From Chiua virens (lineage: Eukaryota > Basidiomycota > Agaricomycetes > Boletales > Boletaceae): 64,000 nucleotides of DNA. The stretch's first letter is position 1. Every line of letters starts with the position of its first letter. A program made the translations under genes and the position numbers. The DNA is taken from the NCBI GenBank assembly GCA_019787685.1, contig JAHNUO010000022.1, positions 310,001-374,000 on the forward strand, given 5' to 3'. Below, one piece after another: positions 35,979 through 47,499 of the stretch. The notes under the pieces are model-generated. The model was not told the DNA's origin. It did not search any database and saw only the letters and a program-made list of their open reading frames with translations.

Positions 35979-37217
35979 TTGAACCCCGCCTGGAATCTCT
36001 GGGCCTCTAACACCCCGTCGTTGGATCTCTCTGACGAAAACCCTGAACCCTCGACCCCACTTTCTGAACCCCAGGAAGCAGACCTCAACATCAATGTCGA
36101 ACACTTCAACTCGGAAGACAAAACCCAGCGACTAGCTGACCACCTTCATCAATCACTTGACCTCCCCGCACTTGCCACCTTCGCATCCCCTATGACCCCA
36201 CAAAGGCCGAACCCTGGACCACCGTCTATCCGGAACCCAAACCCGTCCATCGTCACACCCCCGATAAGACTACCACCACCTAACACCACCCCGACCAACA
36301 TGTCTAACAAGGCAGTTGAACTTTGTCTCAGAAAACCCTCAGCCTTCAATGGCTCCTACGATCAGGCCTTACCATGGCTCAACGACATCGCCACCTACCT
36401 CTTCGTAAATGAGGATGTTTACAACACCGAGAACAAACGAGTCGCTTTTGCGCTCTCCTTCATGACCGAAGGATCTGCTCTGACTTGGGCCGACACGTTC
36501 CGCGCCAAGTCCATCACCGCTAGATCTTTTGGAACCTGGACCGACTGGCAAATGGAGTTCTGAAAGGACTTCGAACACCACGACACCAAGGGCGACGCTA
36601 TCGCCTGGCTATCCACCACCCGTTCCACCAAGAACGAGGACATACCCTCGTATATCTCCTCCTTCCGCAACAAGGTCGTCACTGCAGGGCTTACTGGCTC
36701 TGACTCCGTCCTCATCAACTTCTTCGCAGCAGGCCTGCCACCCTCCCTCATGAGACGCATCCAAGGAATGGATACGGTCCCTACCACAATCGACAAGTGG
36801 TACACCCAAGCCATCCATTTCAAGACCCAATGGGAACGCGCCGATGAGATTGCTCGTCGAAACAAGAAACCCGCCGCCGCCGTTGTCTTCCATGACAACC
36901 ACCCTCACAAGAAGGAGCGAGACCCTGATGCTATGGATGTAGACACTATCTATGTCCCAAAGCTTACTGAAGCAGAGCGAAAGCGATGCTTCGAACAAAA
37001 ACTCTGCTTCCATTGCCACAAACCTGGACATCAGACCTCCACTTGTACGGCATTCTCAACCAACAACCCTCCCGCATCCTCCTCCAAAAAGGTTCGGAAG
37101 ACCGCCCCGAAACCTGACCCCATTCCCGCTCTAGTAGAAGTGGAGGAAGATGATGAGGATGCCATGAGCGTCAACAAGGTGACCACTCCGGTCACGGGTT
37201 TTCAGGAGGAAGACTGA
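35979..37217 (+). pseudogene. gag: Gag polyprotein
   Basis: One frame (35,979-37,217) interrupted by a TGA at 36,561-36,563. The N-terminal third is acidic and Pro-rich. The middle is a retrotransposon Gag domain (KPSAFNGSYDQALPWLNDIATYL..ALSFMTEGSALTWADTF, then after the stop IPSYISSFRNKVV..FFAAGLPPSLMRRI). The C-terminal zinc knuckle CFHCHKPGHQTSTC fits CX2CX4HX4C, followed by a basic stretch. Gag packages the element RNA into virus-like particles. The frame begins at a TTG after an upstream stop; the first in-frame ATG is near 36,189, so the true start may be lost. It ends at TGA 37,215-37,217 and overlaps the pol frame, which is +1 relative to it. Confidence 0.9.
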
Positions 37218-37218
37218 T

Positions 37219-40200
37219 TCGACACCGGTATCTTCCCATTCTTGTACCCATGTACTTGTAGCTGAGCTTTCGTCCCAATCTATGCAAATCCCTGTTAGAT
37301 TGAACGTTACCGCTACTTCTCAAGACATTGACACCCGTGCTCTTATTGACTCTGGAGCCGGAATAAACTGCATCGACTGGCACTTTGTCCAGAAACACAA
37401 GTTCCCGAAAGATCACCTTCCGAAACCCATTCCGGTTAGGAATGTCGATTCTACTGTGAACAAGAACCGTGATATCAAATTCACCACAACCCTTCGGATT
37501 GCTCTTGGCGGGGTGCTCCAACGAATCAAGTTCCACATTATCCACTGTGGTTCCGAGAATGTCATCCTAGGACTCCCCTGGCTTAAGGCAACCAACCTGA
37601 TCATCGATTGGGTAGCCAGAACCATCACCATATCCGCCCCAGAACCAGACCTTCCACCCATCACCACCGACGAACCAAGACACTCCGCCAAACTTGCTCA
37701 CCCACCTCCTATCTGTCCCGTCCGCCACCTCGATGTCGATCCCATCTGGGACGGCAAACTCTACGATTACCTTGACACCGATACTGGGCACCGTTTTACG
37801 ACCCAATCTGTGCAACACTCTGTCAACCGTGTCATGCGTGCTGGACAACGCTTCGTTTGGACCACTCAACCCAAGAAGCTTACCAACGCTACTGCCCTTG
37901 CGGCCGCAGCGAAGAAACCCAAAGTCACCCTCCCTTTGGAATACTCGGAATTTGAATCTGTATTTGCGAAGGAACCCTTCAATCAGATGCCTCCCTCGAG
38001 GACTTGTGACCATGAAATCCATCTGAAAGACACCTTCGTACCCAAGGTCGGAAAGGTCTACCCCTTGTCCCCAGATGAGCGCAAGGCCACCGATGACTTC
38101 ATCGACGAACACCTTGCCAACGGCAAAATCCGCCCCTCAAACTCCCCTCAGGCCTCCTCATTTTTCTTCGTCAAAAAGAAGGATGGCAAACTCCATCCTT
38201 GCCAAGATTACCGCTACGTCAACGAACATACAGTTCAAGACGCCTACCCCCTTCCTCTCATCTCTGACCTCATCGACAAACTAAAGGACACCAAATTGTT
38301 CACCAAATTCGAGGTCTGATGGGGTTACAACAATGTCCGTATCAAGGACAGACACCAATGGAAAGCCGCTTTCATCACCCACCGCGGCCTCTTCGAACCC
38401 ACAGTCATGTTCTTCGGACTAACCAACTCACCCACGACATTCCAATGTTTCATGAACAACTCTTTCCGTGACATGATTGCCGAAGGATGGCTCATCATCT
38501 ACATGGACGACCTCCTCATCTTCTCTGAAGACAAGGCAACCCACACTGAGCGCACCAAACGTGTTCTTGCCTGCATGAAGGAACTTGACCTTCACTTGAA
38601 ACTCGAAAAATGCCACTTCGCCACCACCGAAGTAGAATATCTCAGCATGATTGCCCGACCGGGTGAACTTGCCATGGACCCTGTCAAAGTAGCTGGTATC
38701 ACTGACTGGCCAACTCCCACCAAGCTCAAGGACGTGAGATCGTTCATGGGCTTCGCTAACTTCTACCGTCGGTTCATCCCCGACTATTCCACCATCGCTC
38801 AGCCCCTTGTCGATCTTACAAAGAAAGATGCTCCTTGGACTTGGGGACCTTCCCAGGTATCAGCCTTTGAATCCCGTACTCTGGTTTCCTGACACCTCCC
38901 AACCCTTTGCCATCGCTACTGACGCTTCTAAGTACGCAACGGGCGGTGTTCTCCTCCAGACCGATACAAACGGTGACTGGAAACCATGTTCCTACCTCTT
39001 GCAGTCATTCAACACTGCCGAGCGAAACTACGATATCTATGACTGAGAACTCCTTGCGGTCATTAGATCCCTCAAAGCCTGGTGACATCACTTACAAGGC
39101 AGCGCACACCCTGTCACGGTCTTCTCCGACCACAAGAACTTGATGTACTTCCGTCAACCACAGAACCTAAACCGCTGACAAGCTCGTTGGCTCCTTGACC
39201 TCGCCGACTTCGACCTTACGTTCTCCCATGTCCCCGGAAAACTCCTCGATGGTCCGGACGCGCTTTCTCACCATCCCGACCATATCACCAGCGACTCAGA
39301 CAACGAGAATGTCACCCTCCTTCCCAATGGTGTCTTCATCAACCTCGTTACCCTTGATCTACAGTCCCTGATCGCTAAGTCATCTGCCGATGACCCTCTG
39401 GTCTTAGACACCCTTAATGCCCTTGATGGCGGCCTCCCGTCATCATTCCGAGCCCACCTCTCTGATTGGAAATACAACGCCGGTGTCCTGACCTATCAGG
39501 GCCGCGTCTACGTTCCCCCCAACCTCGAACTCCGACAACAAATCGTTGCTCAACACCATGACTCTCACTCCACCAGCCACCCCGGCTACCTGAAAACTCG
39601 CCAACTCGTCGCTGCCGAATTTTGGTGGCCAGGGCTCGCGTCCTTCGTCCGTTCCTACATCTCCGGCTGTGCCGCATGCCAGCAACACAAGGTCAACACT
39701 CACCCGACCACCCCCCCCCCTTTCTCCAATCCCCTCCGCTTGCTCTCGCCCCTTCCAGAACGTATCCGTGGATCTCATCACGGATCTCCCCACATCCACG
39801 GAGGGCTACGATTCTCTCATGGTCGTGGTCGACCACGGCCTTACAAAGGGGGTAATTCTTTGCCCCACCGTGAAAACCGCTGACTCGGCAGGTATAGCCT
39901 GTCTCTTTTTCCATAAAGTCTACACCCGATTTGGCCTCTATGACAAGATTATCTCGGACCATGGCCCACAATTTGCCTCTGCTTTTGCAAAGGAACTTTC
40001 CCAGCTCATCGGTTACCGCCTTTCCCTCTCCACTGCCTACCACCCTCAATCTGATGGTGAGACTGAATGAGTCAACCAAGAGGTCGAGACCTATCTCCGC
40101 ATGTACTGCCAAAATAACCCGGAGAAATGGGCCGATCTACTACCTATGGCAGAATTCGCGCACAACCACTGTCCCCACCCTGTCACCGGCAAGTCGCCGT

Positions 40201-41789
40201 TCTTCTTGATGATGGGATATGAACCCTGTCCCCTACCCATGATTATCACCAATACAAAACTCCCCGCCGTAGAAGAACGCCTTCAAGTTCTCTCTGCTGC
40301 CCGCGACGAAGCCCTTGCTGCTCATGAACTCGCTTGTCAGGCAATGAAGGCTCGATCCTTTCGCAAATTCAAACCGTTTGCTAAAGGAGACCAAGTATGG
40401 TTGGAAGCCCGCAACCTGAAACGGGAGCTTATCTCCCCAAAACTCGCATCACGCCAAGAAGGACCCTTTACCATCACGGAGGTCCTTTCTCCACTCACGT
40501 ACCGACTCCGCCTTCCTAAGACCTGGAAGATCCATCCGGTCTTCCATGCTTCCCTGTTATCACCCTATCGTGAAACAGAAACCTATGGCCCGAACTTCCC
40601 GAAACCACCACCTGACCTTATCGCTGGGAAAGAGGAATATGAAATCGAGCGGATCTTACGCCACACACGGAACCCGTGAAACCGCAAGTTCCTGATCCGA
40701 TGGAAAGGATACTCTGCAGTGGATGACTCCTGGGAACCCGAATCCAACCTTGGAAATGCCAAGGATACCGTCGACACTTATAAACAGACCCATCCCAAAG
40801 ATTTCCCCTCCATCCACTCCATTTCTACCCCCCCACCAAGACCACCTTGTTCCCCACTCCGACCACCTCCACCTGTCTCCGTCAAAGCAATAATGACATA
40901 CCACTCCTGCTCTACTCCCAACTTCGAAAACGAAATCATCCACTCTGTCCCCATCTTCACCCCCACTGCATCCATTCCCCACCTACCACTCCCACCACCA
41001 GCTACGCCCGCCTCCAATGTCTCCACCCTCTCCACCGAGTCCTCCCTCACAGAGTCAACCCGACCCCCTTCTCCTGCTATTTCAGCAGTTGCCTCAACAG
41101 GATGGGGAGCTCCTTCTCAATGGCCTGTTCCTTCTGAGCGCCCTAGTCACATTCATTCTCCTCTCCAGGCAGTAGACCTTCCTTATCACTCTCATACTAT
41201 TCACTCCTCTTCTTCGACCCCTGAGTACTTTCGCCGCATGCGCAAACTCATCCTAGATCCCGCGATGGCCTTCCCCATCAAGCACCACCTTGACCTGGAC
41301 TCCCCGCTCAACACCCTCTACCTGGCATACCTCCAATGCGAGCGCCTCACTTTCGTCCAATCTGACCTACTCGGTCATGATCGTCACTCCCACCTTCTCT
41401 CTGCGGTTACCGGACAAATCCACGACCGTATCTGCACCTACATCGAGCACACCCTTCATCAGATGCAGATGGGTGAGTTTTTGGATGACCTCCACCACTA
41501 CCAGGCGGACCTCTCTCGCCAAATGGCCCCTCCCACTCGCCCATCCTCTACCCCATCTGCCTCTTCTACCCCCTTCACCGAAGAAGAGATGCTCGCTTGC
41601 AACCACGCCGAAGCCGAACTGATGTTTTGGACCGGTCAGGTATCCCTCCCCAACGATCACCCTCGATGGCATGAAGCATGCTTCGAGTGCAGAAAACTCG
41701 GCCACATCCGCATCGAGTGCCCTATGTACCAATGCCCAATCTGTCTCACCTGGGCCCCGGGTCACATCCAATCCCGCTGCCCTGGATGA
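37219..41789 (+). pseudogene. pol: Pol polyprotein (PR-RT-RH-IN-chromodomain-extension)
   Basis: Aspartic protease with LIDSGAG (37,340-37,360). RT with YMDD at 38,500-38,511. RNase H starts at ATDASKYATGG (about 38,918). Integrase has an HHCC finger (39,543-39,680) and D, D, E motifs in VDLITDLP, SDHGPQF and DGETE (39,765-40,066). Chromodomain FLIRWKGYSAVDDSWEPE (about 40,686-40,745). The same frame then runs to 41,789. Damage: TGA at 38,317-38,319, 39,044-39,046, 39,083-39,085, 39,176-39,178, 40,068-40,070 and 40,677-40,679. In family context most of these positions are Arg (FEVRWGYNN, DGETERVNQ types), so CGA-to-TGA. A C10 run at 39,711-39,720 carries one extra base, and 20-40 bp are lost with a frame change near 38,860-38,885. 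Confidence 0.92.
40770..41789 (+). other. Post-chromodomain extension with two zinc knuckles
   Basis: In frame with the chromodomain and without a stop for about 340 codons. A Pro/Ser-rich linker is followed by a helical part (HHLDLDSPLNTLYLAYLQCE, HTLHQMQMGEFLDDLHHYQ) and a C-terminus with CFECRKLGHIRIEC (CX2CX4HX4C) and CPICLTWAPGHIQSRC (CX2CX6HX4C). It lies where some elements carry a third ORF. It could be part of Pol or a separate protein starting at an internal ATG such as MTYHS near 40,893. Its open frame contrasts with the broken pol upstream. RNA or DNA binding is an inference from the knuckles. Confidence 0.8.
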
Positions 41790-42136
41790 CCTCCTCGGGT
41801 ACGCGCTCGCATCCCCCTTGCCAACCGGCTTACTCCCGTGGCTGCCGGAAACACTTGGACAAGACATTCGCCTCGTCCCGCTGTCCCCTCCGCGTCATCC
41901 TCCTCAACGAACTCGTCTGCTTCATCGCGCCGCAATGGCCGCTCCGTACTCCCTATACCCCCACCTCAACGAACCCGCCGCCATGCGCAACAACGTTCTG
42001 CGTCTCCTGACTGACGCTTGGTCTCCCCATGTGATGACCCCATCGATGACAAGGGTTACGCCAATATCACCGGCAGTCCTGTCCGTGATGCGTTCGATTT
42101 CTAGGGATGATCTTCGCTTGGTGCTTTGATTGTACT

Positions 42137-42146
42137 CCGGGGGTAA
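42137..42146 (+). other. Polypurine tract next to 3' LTR
   Basis: CCGGGGGTAA directly precedes the TG of the 3' LTR. This purine-rich stretch is the expected primer site for plus-strand synthesis; it is short but correctly placed. Confidence 0.6.
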
Positions 42147-42832
42147 TGTTACAATTTCTTTCTTTCATCTCTCTTGTACTTCTTCACTACACTCGATACC
42201 TAAGTATCCTTGTACGTTCATCCGTACGCATTCCTCTTTTACATTTGTAACTCAGCACTGGCTTTACCCGGGTGCTTACGTTCTTCTTTTCTCGTCATCA
42301 TCCGATGGCTTCGCATTTGTCATTTCGTCTTCGTCACTGTCCGTTGCCTTCGCATCGTACGATTCCTCTTTTGATATCGTGCCCTCCCCTTTTGGCCTTT
42401 TGCCCTTCCGCTCTTCTGGCCTCCCCCTTTTAGTTACCTGGTCCATGCACAATATCTGTAGTATAAATACCTTGCAGCGGTACTCATGTACACTAGTCTT
42501 GATCTCCGCAATCTAGCTGAGTATCTCTGCTCCACTCGCTACAGCGCTTGTGACCACTTGACCGGACTACTCCTAGTCCGCCTTGAACACTCGGACTCAT
42601 CATAGTCAACCCTCGACCCTCGACCATCCCTCAGGTATAGATTCCCAACCGGACAACTCTCAGCAATGCCTGAGTTTTCACTCGTCTCTCTGGTAGCAAC
42701 CCGCTGACCAGAAACCCTCATTCAACTCTTCAGCGCACCATGTATCAAGTGGTGGTTGTTTGAGTTATCACAGCCACTTGGTACTCGGTGCTTTTGCGGC
42801 TACGCTAGGTCCTACCCGGAACTATCATAACA
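42147..42832 (+). repeat. 3' LTR
   Basis: 686 bp, TGTTACAATT...ACTATCATAACA. It lacks one copy of the 40-bp U3 repeat found in the 5' LTR (the loss lies between direct repeats CTCGTCATCATCCGATGG), which accounts exactly for the 40-bp length difference. Confidence 0.95.
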
Positions 42833-42989
42833 ACTCTAACCTCCTATCGCAAACTCAGTATCACCACCTTGGATTCAGAATCTCTCCACAGCGACAAAGG
42901 ATCATTAAGATTAAGCAGACGATGCAATATGGACAATTCAAGGTATTTCATCTGTTGCATATAATATCATCTACCCTCAAGCTTCTATC

Positions 42990-44470
42990 TCACCATATTT
43001 ACTCAATGGAGGCCTATTCTCTACCATCACGCTGCTCGTTGTGGATTGAAGTGTGCGAGGGGACACCATTGATACAGTGGTATGCATTGAAGTTCTTATG
43101 CAAGGTCGCCTGGAAGACCAGAGCAAATCCTTGGTGCAAGATGATGGTTGGGTATGCAAGGAAGAATACCCAGATATGATAAAACATACCCAAGGTATTA
43201 ACATCAGTATACTTCTCAACAGGGTGATGGAATGACTGACCATTCACCGGGCCTCTCAATAACTTTGTCCTTGTTACTTACCTGATTGAGGCACCACCTC
43301 CATATCATAGCAGAGCAGTGGATGCCAAGGACGTCGATATTCTTCACCTCAAACCCAGCAGCCTTGACCTGGTTTACCACCTAACCGAGAGAGCACGAAG
43401 CATCTGCACCAGGGAAATATACTTGTTCAAGAAGAGATCCCTGCAGAACAAGCATTGAGGACTATCGCATCAACTAATATCAAGTTCAACTCCTCACCAG
43501 ATAAGATCCTCATACTGCCACGACAGACGGATACCAGCAACCAAGAGGACAAAGATACCATTGTCATCCAACAGGTTGTACATCTGCCCCATGAAAGCAC
43601 TGTAATGTTTAAGCCCTATGTATTGGTGATCTCCAAGCTGACAATCTTCATAAAGTGACTAGGGCCACTGGGGATTTCGCGGTAATCCATGCACAAAATT
43701 CTGGCCTTGTTGGGAGTAATTTTGTTATTCTTGATCCTGTCATTCCCAAACTTGGTCTGGTTCTTGCCAAGAGTGATACCAGTAACACCACAATTGCAAA
43801 TTTTCGTGGCAAATACAGCCAAAGTACTGTACCCCAACATTGGGTGAAAGGTTGAGCTCCAAACAGACAAGGGTGAACTTGTTGTCTTGGAGTCGCTCAA
43901 GGGACTCGGCCTCCTCCAGGTTAGTAATGATGCCAGAAGTGTAAATCATGCAGGGTCCGAGGAACCTAAATGAATAAGTCAACTAAAGAATGATCAAGCC
44001 AATGGGGATAAACACACCATGGGCAAAAGTTGTCACCTCTGTCATAGTGATCACGAACCTGCTCCTTGTCCTGGCTCTGAGAGTGAACGATGACTTTGGG
44101 TAGGAGGTTCATGAGGACGTCTTTAAAGGACTTGGGTGTAAAAACCATTTCAGCCCAATCATGTCGCTGTTCCACAATATCAAGCATGTCACCTGTGGAT
44201 AGTGAGATAATGCAACAAAGAGATGTAATAATAATGCGAACCATTGAAGTCAATCTTTCCCTCAAAGATGCGTTGTGGAACACCTGCATGGGGATTTTGT
44301 CTTTGCCGTGATAAAGAGTTTCGAGCTCTGGGTGATAGGAAGGCCAAGGAGAACGACAGGGAAGAAGGAGATCTTGAGCTTGCCATGGTTGACAAAGATA
44401 GTGAGGAGGTGAGTGAGATGGTAACCCTTTAGTGTGGGAACTGATGTCAAACAAGGTTTTTTACCATACT
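42990..44470 (-). pseudogene. Sphingolipid C9-methyltransferase (CFA-synthase family), dead copy
   Basis: The family methylates C9 of the sphingoid base of fungal glucosylceramides using S-adenosylmethionine; the protein has N-terminal membrane segments and a CFA-synthase-like domain. Minus-strand matches in order: hydrophobic N-terminus (44,262-44,450); YHGKDKIPMQVFH; HDWAEMVFTPKSFKDVLMNL, HSQSQDKEQVRDHYDRGD (43,990-44,200); FLGPCMIYTSGIITN and LQDNKFTLVC (43,860-43,982); VTGITLGKNQTKFGNDRIK, ARILCMDYREIPSGP (43,660-43,800); MYNLLDDNGIF (about 43,560-43,600); FPGADASCSLG and AAGFEVKNIDVLGIH (43,320-43,420); WVFFLAY and QATLHKNFNAYHCINGVPSH (43,050-43,180). The glycine-rich SAM-binding loop is destroyed by a frame change near 43,840, and several stops (for example a TAG after CSLG) make it nonfunctional. 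Confidence 0.85.
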
Positions 44471-44591
44471 TTGTGTTAGGTTATGTGTATTACTAGTAGA
44501 TGAACAATGAATCTTGAAACGATGTTTGCCACCTCGACTTGAACGCGCCTCCTTAACCCTACCCTTTGGAGTTGGCTTTGTGCCACTTGAC

Positions 44592-44713
44592 CTTTGCCTT
44601 AGAGGACTGACTTTGCATCATTCCTGGGCACACTCTTGGACTTTGTGTCCATCGAGTCGCCTTGTCGCCATCACATTTTGCATGACAGTGGGGTTGAAGA
44701 CTCCCAGAGTGTT
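44592..44713 (+). repeat. Dispersed gene fragment, copy 2 of the inverted pair
   Basis: Inverse copy of 33,676-33,797. The two copies bracket a region containing the retrotransposon, but the pair's spacing (about 11 kb) is larger than the element, so this is not the element's own repeat. Confidence 0.6.
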
Positions 44714-44719
44714 ATTGTA

Positions 44720-45190
44720 CCTCCTCCATTTTCCACCTCAATTAATTTCCTTGTGATTTCACCCCCGCCCTGTGCTCATTTGTTCTCCCATATCTTCCCT
44801 CTTGGATTAGCTCTTACCATCCCATCACCATAGGTGCGTGCTTGACGTTTGGTCACCATCTTGCACCACTGATCCCACTACTCATTTAGCCATGGTAACT
44901 GCTCGATCTCGATTTAAAGTGCAAACCTGCTGAAATGATCATAAGCTCCTCCCTTGCCATGAAGTCCTAATTTGATTATTGTTGACAGCCTCATTGAAAG
45001 CCCTTGATGCTAAGGCAATAGCTTGCAATACCAGCGGTAACATGGCAGTCATGACTCCCAACATGACTTTTGTCCCCAAACCCCATAATGGGAATGAAGC
45101 TCTTCATGCCAGAGCTGATGGACATTTCGGTGTTGTAGACTGTTTTCAATGGCCTCAAGAATGGGCTCACCAGTTCGAGTACACTGTTTG
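44720..45190. other. No gene supported
   Basis: Only a 77-codon + strand frame (44,979-45,212) without a recognisable domain. Confidence 0.35.
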
Positions 45191-45197
45191 TATCCAG

Positions 45198-45545
45198 GTT
45201 GACACTTCATAGCATGCCAATAAGTACACTCCAATATCTGGCGGAATCACACTTGTGGGGCATAGTTCCAATCAATATAAACTATTGTGAGGCTTTATGG
45301 TCTTTTAAGTCATTCCCAATAACTGGCAGTGTAACATACATTAACAATTGGTTCAGTTCTTTCACTGTTAGCAAATATTTATAGGATCTCTGTTTGTGCC
45401 CAACAGGTCTTGCAGTGATGGGTCTTGCAAATGAACAATATCCTTGGTAAAGTTGACACTTTGTAGTATGCTGATATCACTCTCCAACACCATGTACATG
45501 AGGTGCACAACACCTATCAATATAAACTACTTATGAGGCTTGTGG
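45198..45545. repeat. Direct duplication, about 100-bp blocks 254 bp apart
   Basis: 45,198-45,302 and 45,452-45,545 share GTTGACACTT..TAG.ATGC, a central CACTCCAA and TCAATATAAACTA followed by ATGAGGCTT/GTGAGGCTT. No coding role seen; probably decayed tandem duplication. Confidence 0.5.
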
Positions 45546-45559
45546 TTATTAGTCAGTTG

Positions 45560-46150
45560 ATAAGGGTTTACAAGGGGTTTATCAGAAGATTTGGGAACTC
45601 ATGATGCAGAGGTCATCAAGGTTCGAGTAACTTGGTGGTCGAGAATAAAGAATAGAGATAAAAACTTCTCCAAGTTGATAAGTAGTACTAGTAATAAAGT
45701 GTTTTCCATTGGATTCAACTCCGATTATCCTGCCACTCCGTGATTCCTGCCACAATCCATGGGGCAAGTCTCCTGTTCCCTAGTGCATCTTGGAGATTGC
45801 AACTAAGCAACTTTCTATTGCATGAGTCTACATTGACATGTTATGCCGGGCCGTGTCATGATGTTCACAACTAGTATGATGTACCACCAGTATCCAGCGA
45901 GCGTCGGTCCAGGATGAGGAAATATTATCACTGACACATGACACTTCCAAGATCACAGCTGGAAGCAACTTGTGTTCGTCTGACCTCATCTTAGCCAACC
46001 ATTGAGCTTATTGAATTTCCTCTTCCCAAGTATAGCACGATGTGTGCCCCCTCGATCATGTCTTCTCTTGATGTTTGGGCACATACATAAGACTTGAGTA
46101 ACACACTAATATATTATAGTCCTTATGATACAAGATTTGGCCTCCATAGC
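45560..46150. other. No gene supported
   Basis: Short frames only. The sequence returns to higher CpG content towards 46 kb. Confidence 0.35.
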
Positions 46151-46153
46151 CTG

Positions 46154-47490
46154 TCAAGATAATACACAGAAGACAAGCATGCCCAAAATCATGAGACGGT
46201 TTGAGGAAATCGTTGCGGAATCATCTTGTGAATGACTACACATCATGTTCAGAAAGGATCGAGGGAAGGAGACGAAGAAGAATGTACCAGCACCAGAGTT
46301 ATTGGCCCCACCGTTGTTGAGGGTCAAACCCTCGACGGTCGAACCTCGGATTTCCATGCAGTTGGTCCTGCTAACGTAATCCTCGTTTGCTCTTAATCCC
46401 TGGCGATTGTATGTATCAGGCTGGCCAACGTAAGTCCTCAACAAGCGCGATACAAGCTGACTTACCTCCTCAGGAAAGCTGGCGATGGAAGGTAACATGG
46501 CAGGGTCAAGAAGTGCTGGGCCAGGCGAATAAGGTGAGTGAATTCTTGATTGTCTCGTCGGTTGCAGCGAACGAAGAGGTGCCAGTGGCCCCCTAACAGA
46601 ACAAGAGCGACGAGGAGACCCAGGCATCTCCGAAATACCCAACCCTGTTACTTGTATGATTGGTGGCGAGGGCAATGGTGACGGTGACAGTGACATCCTC
46701 TCAGGCTCAAAATCATGATAAAGGTCGCTCATCCGGTCATCGATTGGTCCTGACAATCCATAAGTATAAAGGAAGGAAAGAGACGGGAACTACTTACTAA
46801 TCGGAGTGCTCATTGCCTCGTTCATGTCGATCCTAATGTCTGAGCCATCTTCGAATGTAGGATCCACGTTCAATTCTGGAAGCTCTGAGACAGAGCACCG
46901 CATGTTGAGTGGTGACGTTTCTATCTCATTTGCTGGTCCGGAAGTATCGTTCACTGGGAGTCTCGCATCCACTGACATCGATGAACCAAAAGGACTGCTC
47001 CTTCCTGTGAGAGTGTTCCTCCGTCTTTCGTTTATCTTATCCTTTCCGAGGCAGTCAGAACCATGACCGTAAACAATCCATTGGACCAATCAACTCACTT
47101 TAGCACGCTTGCAGAGCTTTTCCGCGTCCTCGACGCACTGCTGAAGTGGAGCCAGATTGATGAATCTTCTGAGCAAGCTGTAGATTGAAGATGTTGACGT
47201 TGAATCGTTCATTTCTTTGATACATTCCCTCAGTCTGTAAATGATACTCTCATCAGTTTCGAATATTAGTCTCACATGACAGACTGGGCCTACAACTGCT
47301 CCTTGTTCACGAAATTCTTGCGCTCGGATTTGAATAACGTGCAGTGCGGTCTAGCATAGTCGTCGTCAATGGTTCGAAGGACATCATCCAGGACATCCTC
47401 AGCTTGTTTCAAGGAGGCGGACGACGAAGGCATGTTCATGTAGCGCCGTTGAGAGAGAGAGAGAGGGAAACGACGAAACTGCTGGTTCAC
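46154..47490 (-). CDS. Hypothetical multi-exon gene
   Basis: Minus-strand blocks: 47,290-47,490 (likely start MNMPSSSASLKQAEDVLDDV), 47,090-47,275 (RECIKEMNDSTSTSSIYSLL, CVEDAEKLCKRAK), 46,800-47,066 (acidic/Ser-rich, ELPELNVDPTFEDGSDIRID) and 46,154-46,750 (Pro/Ser-rich, MSLSPSPLPSPP; then FPEEVSQLVSRLLRTYVGQ and GLTLNNGGANNSGAGTFFF). Introns with GT..AG are likely between blocks but were not all resolved. The N-terminal half looks helical. No domain recognised. Normal CpG content suggests it may be intact. Its 3' end has a degenerate copy at about 48,130-48,260. Confidence 0.45.
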
Positions 47491-47499
47491 TGTGAGGCG

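Larger units (their letters stand above)
35172..42832 (+). mobile_element. Full-length Ty3-type LTR retrotransposon, TSD ACTCT
   Basis: A 7.66-kb element bounded by LTRs at 35,172-35,897 and 42,147-42,832 and by perfect target duplications ACTCT (35,167-35,171 and 42,833-42,837). Internal order is PBS, gag, protease, reverse transcriptase, RNase H, integrase, chromodomain and a C-terminal extension. This is the Ty3 order, and the chromodomain suggests a chromovirus, whose integrase tail would be expected to steer insertion to marked heterochromatin. The copy is inactive: several TGA stops, a C-tract frameshift, and a deletion/frameshift between RT and RNase H. Three other places in the window hold solo LTRs of the same or a related family. 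Its base composition is CpG-rich relative to the surroundings. Confidence 0.95.

Noticed and set aside
37215..37282. Programmed +1 frameshift between gag and pol
   Set aside because: The frames overlap and differ by +1, but no slippery site is evident and this copy is too damaged to judge.
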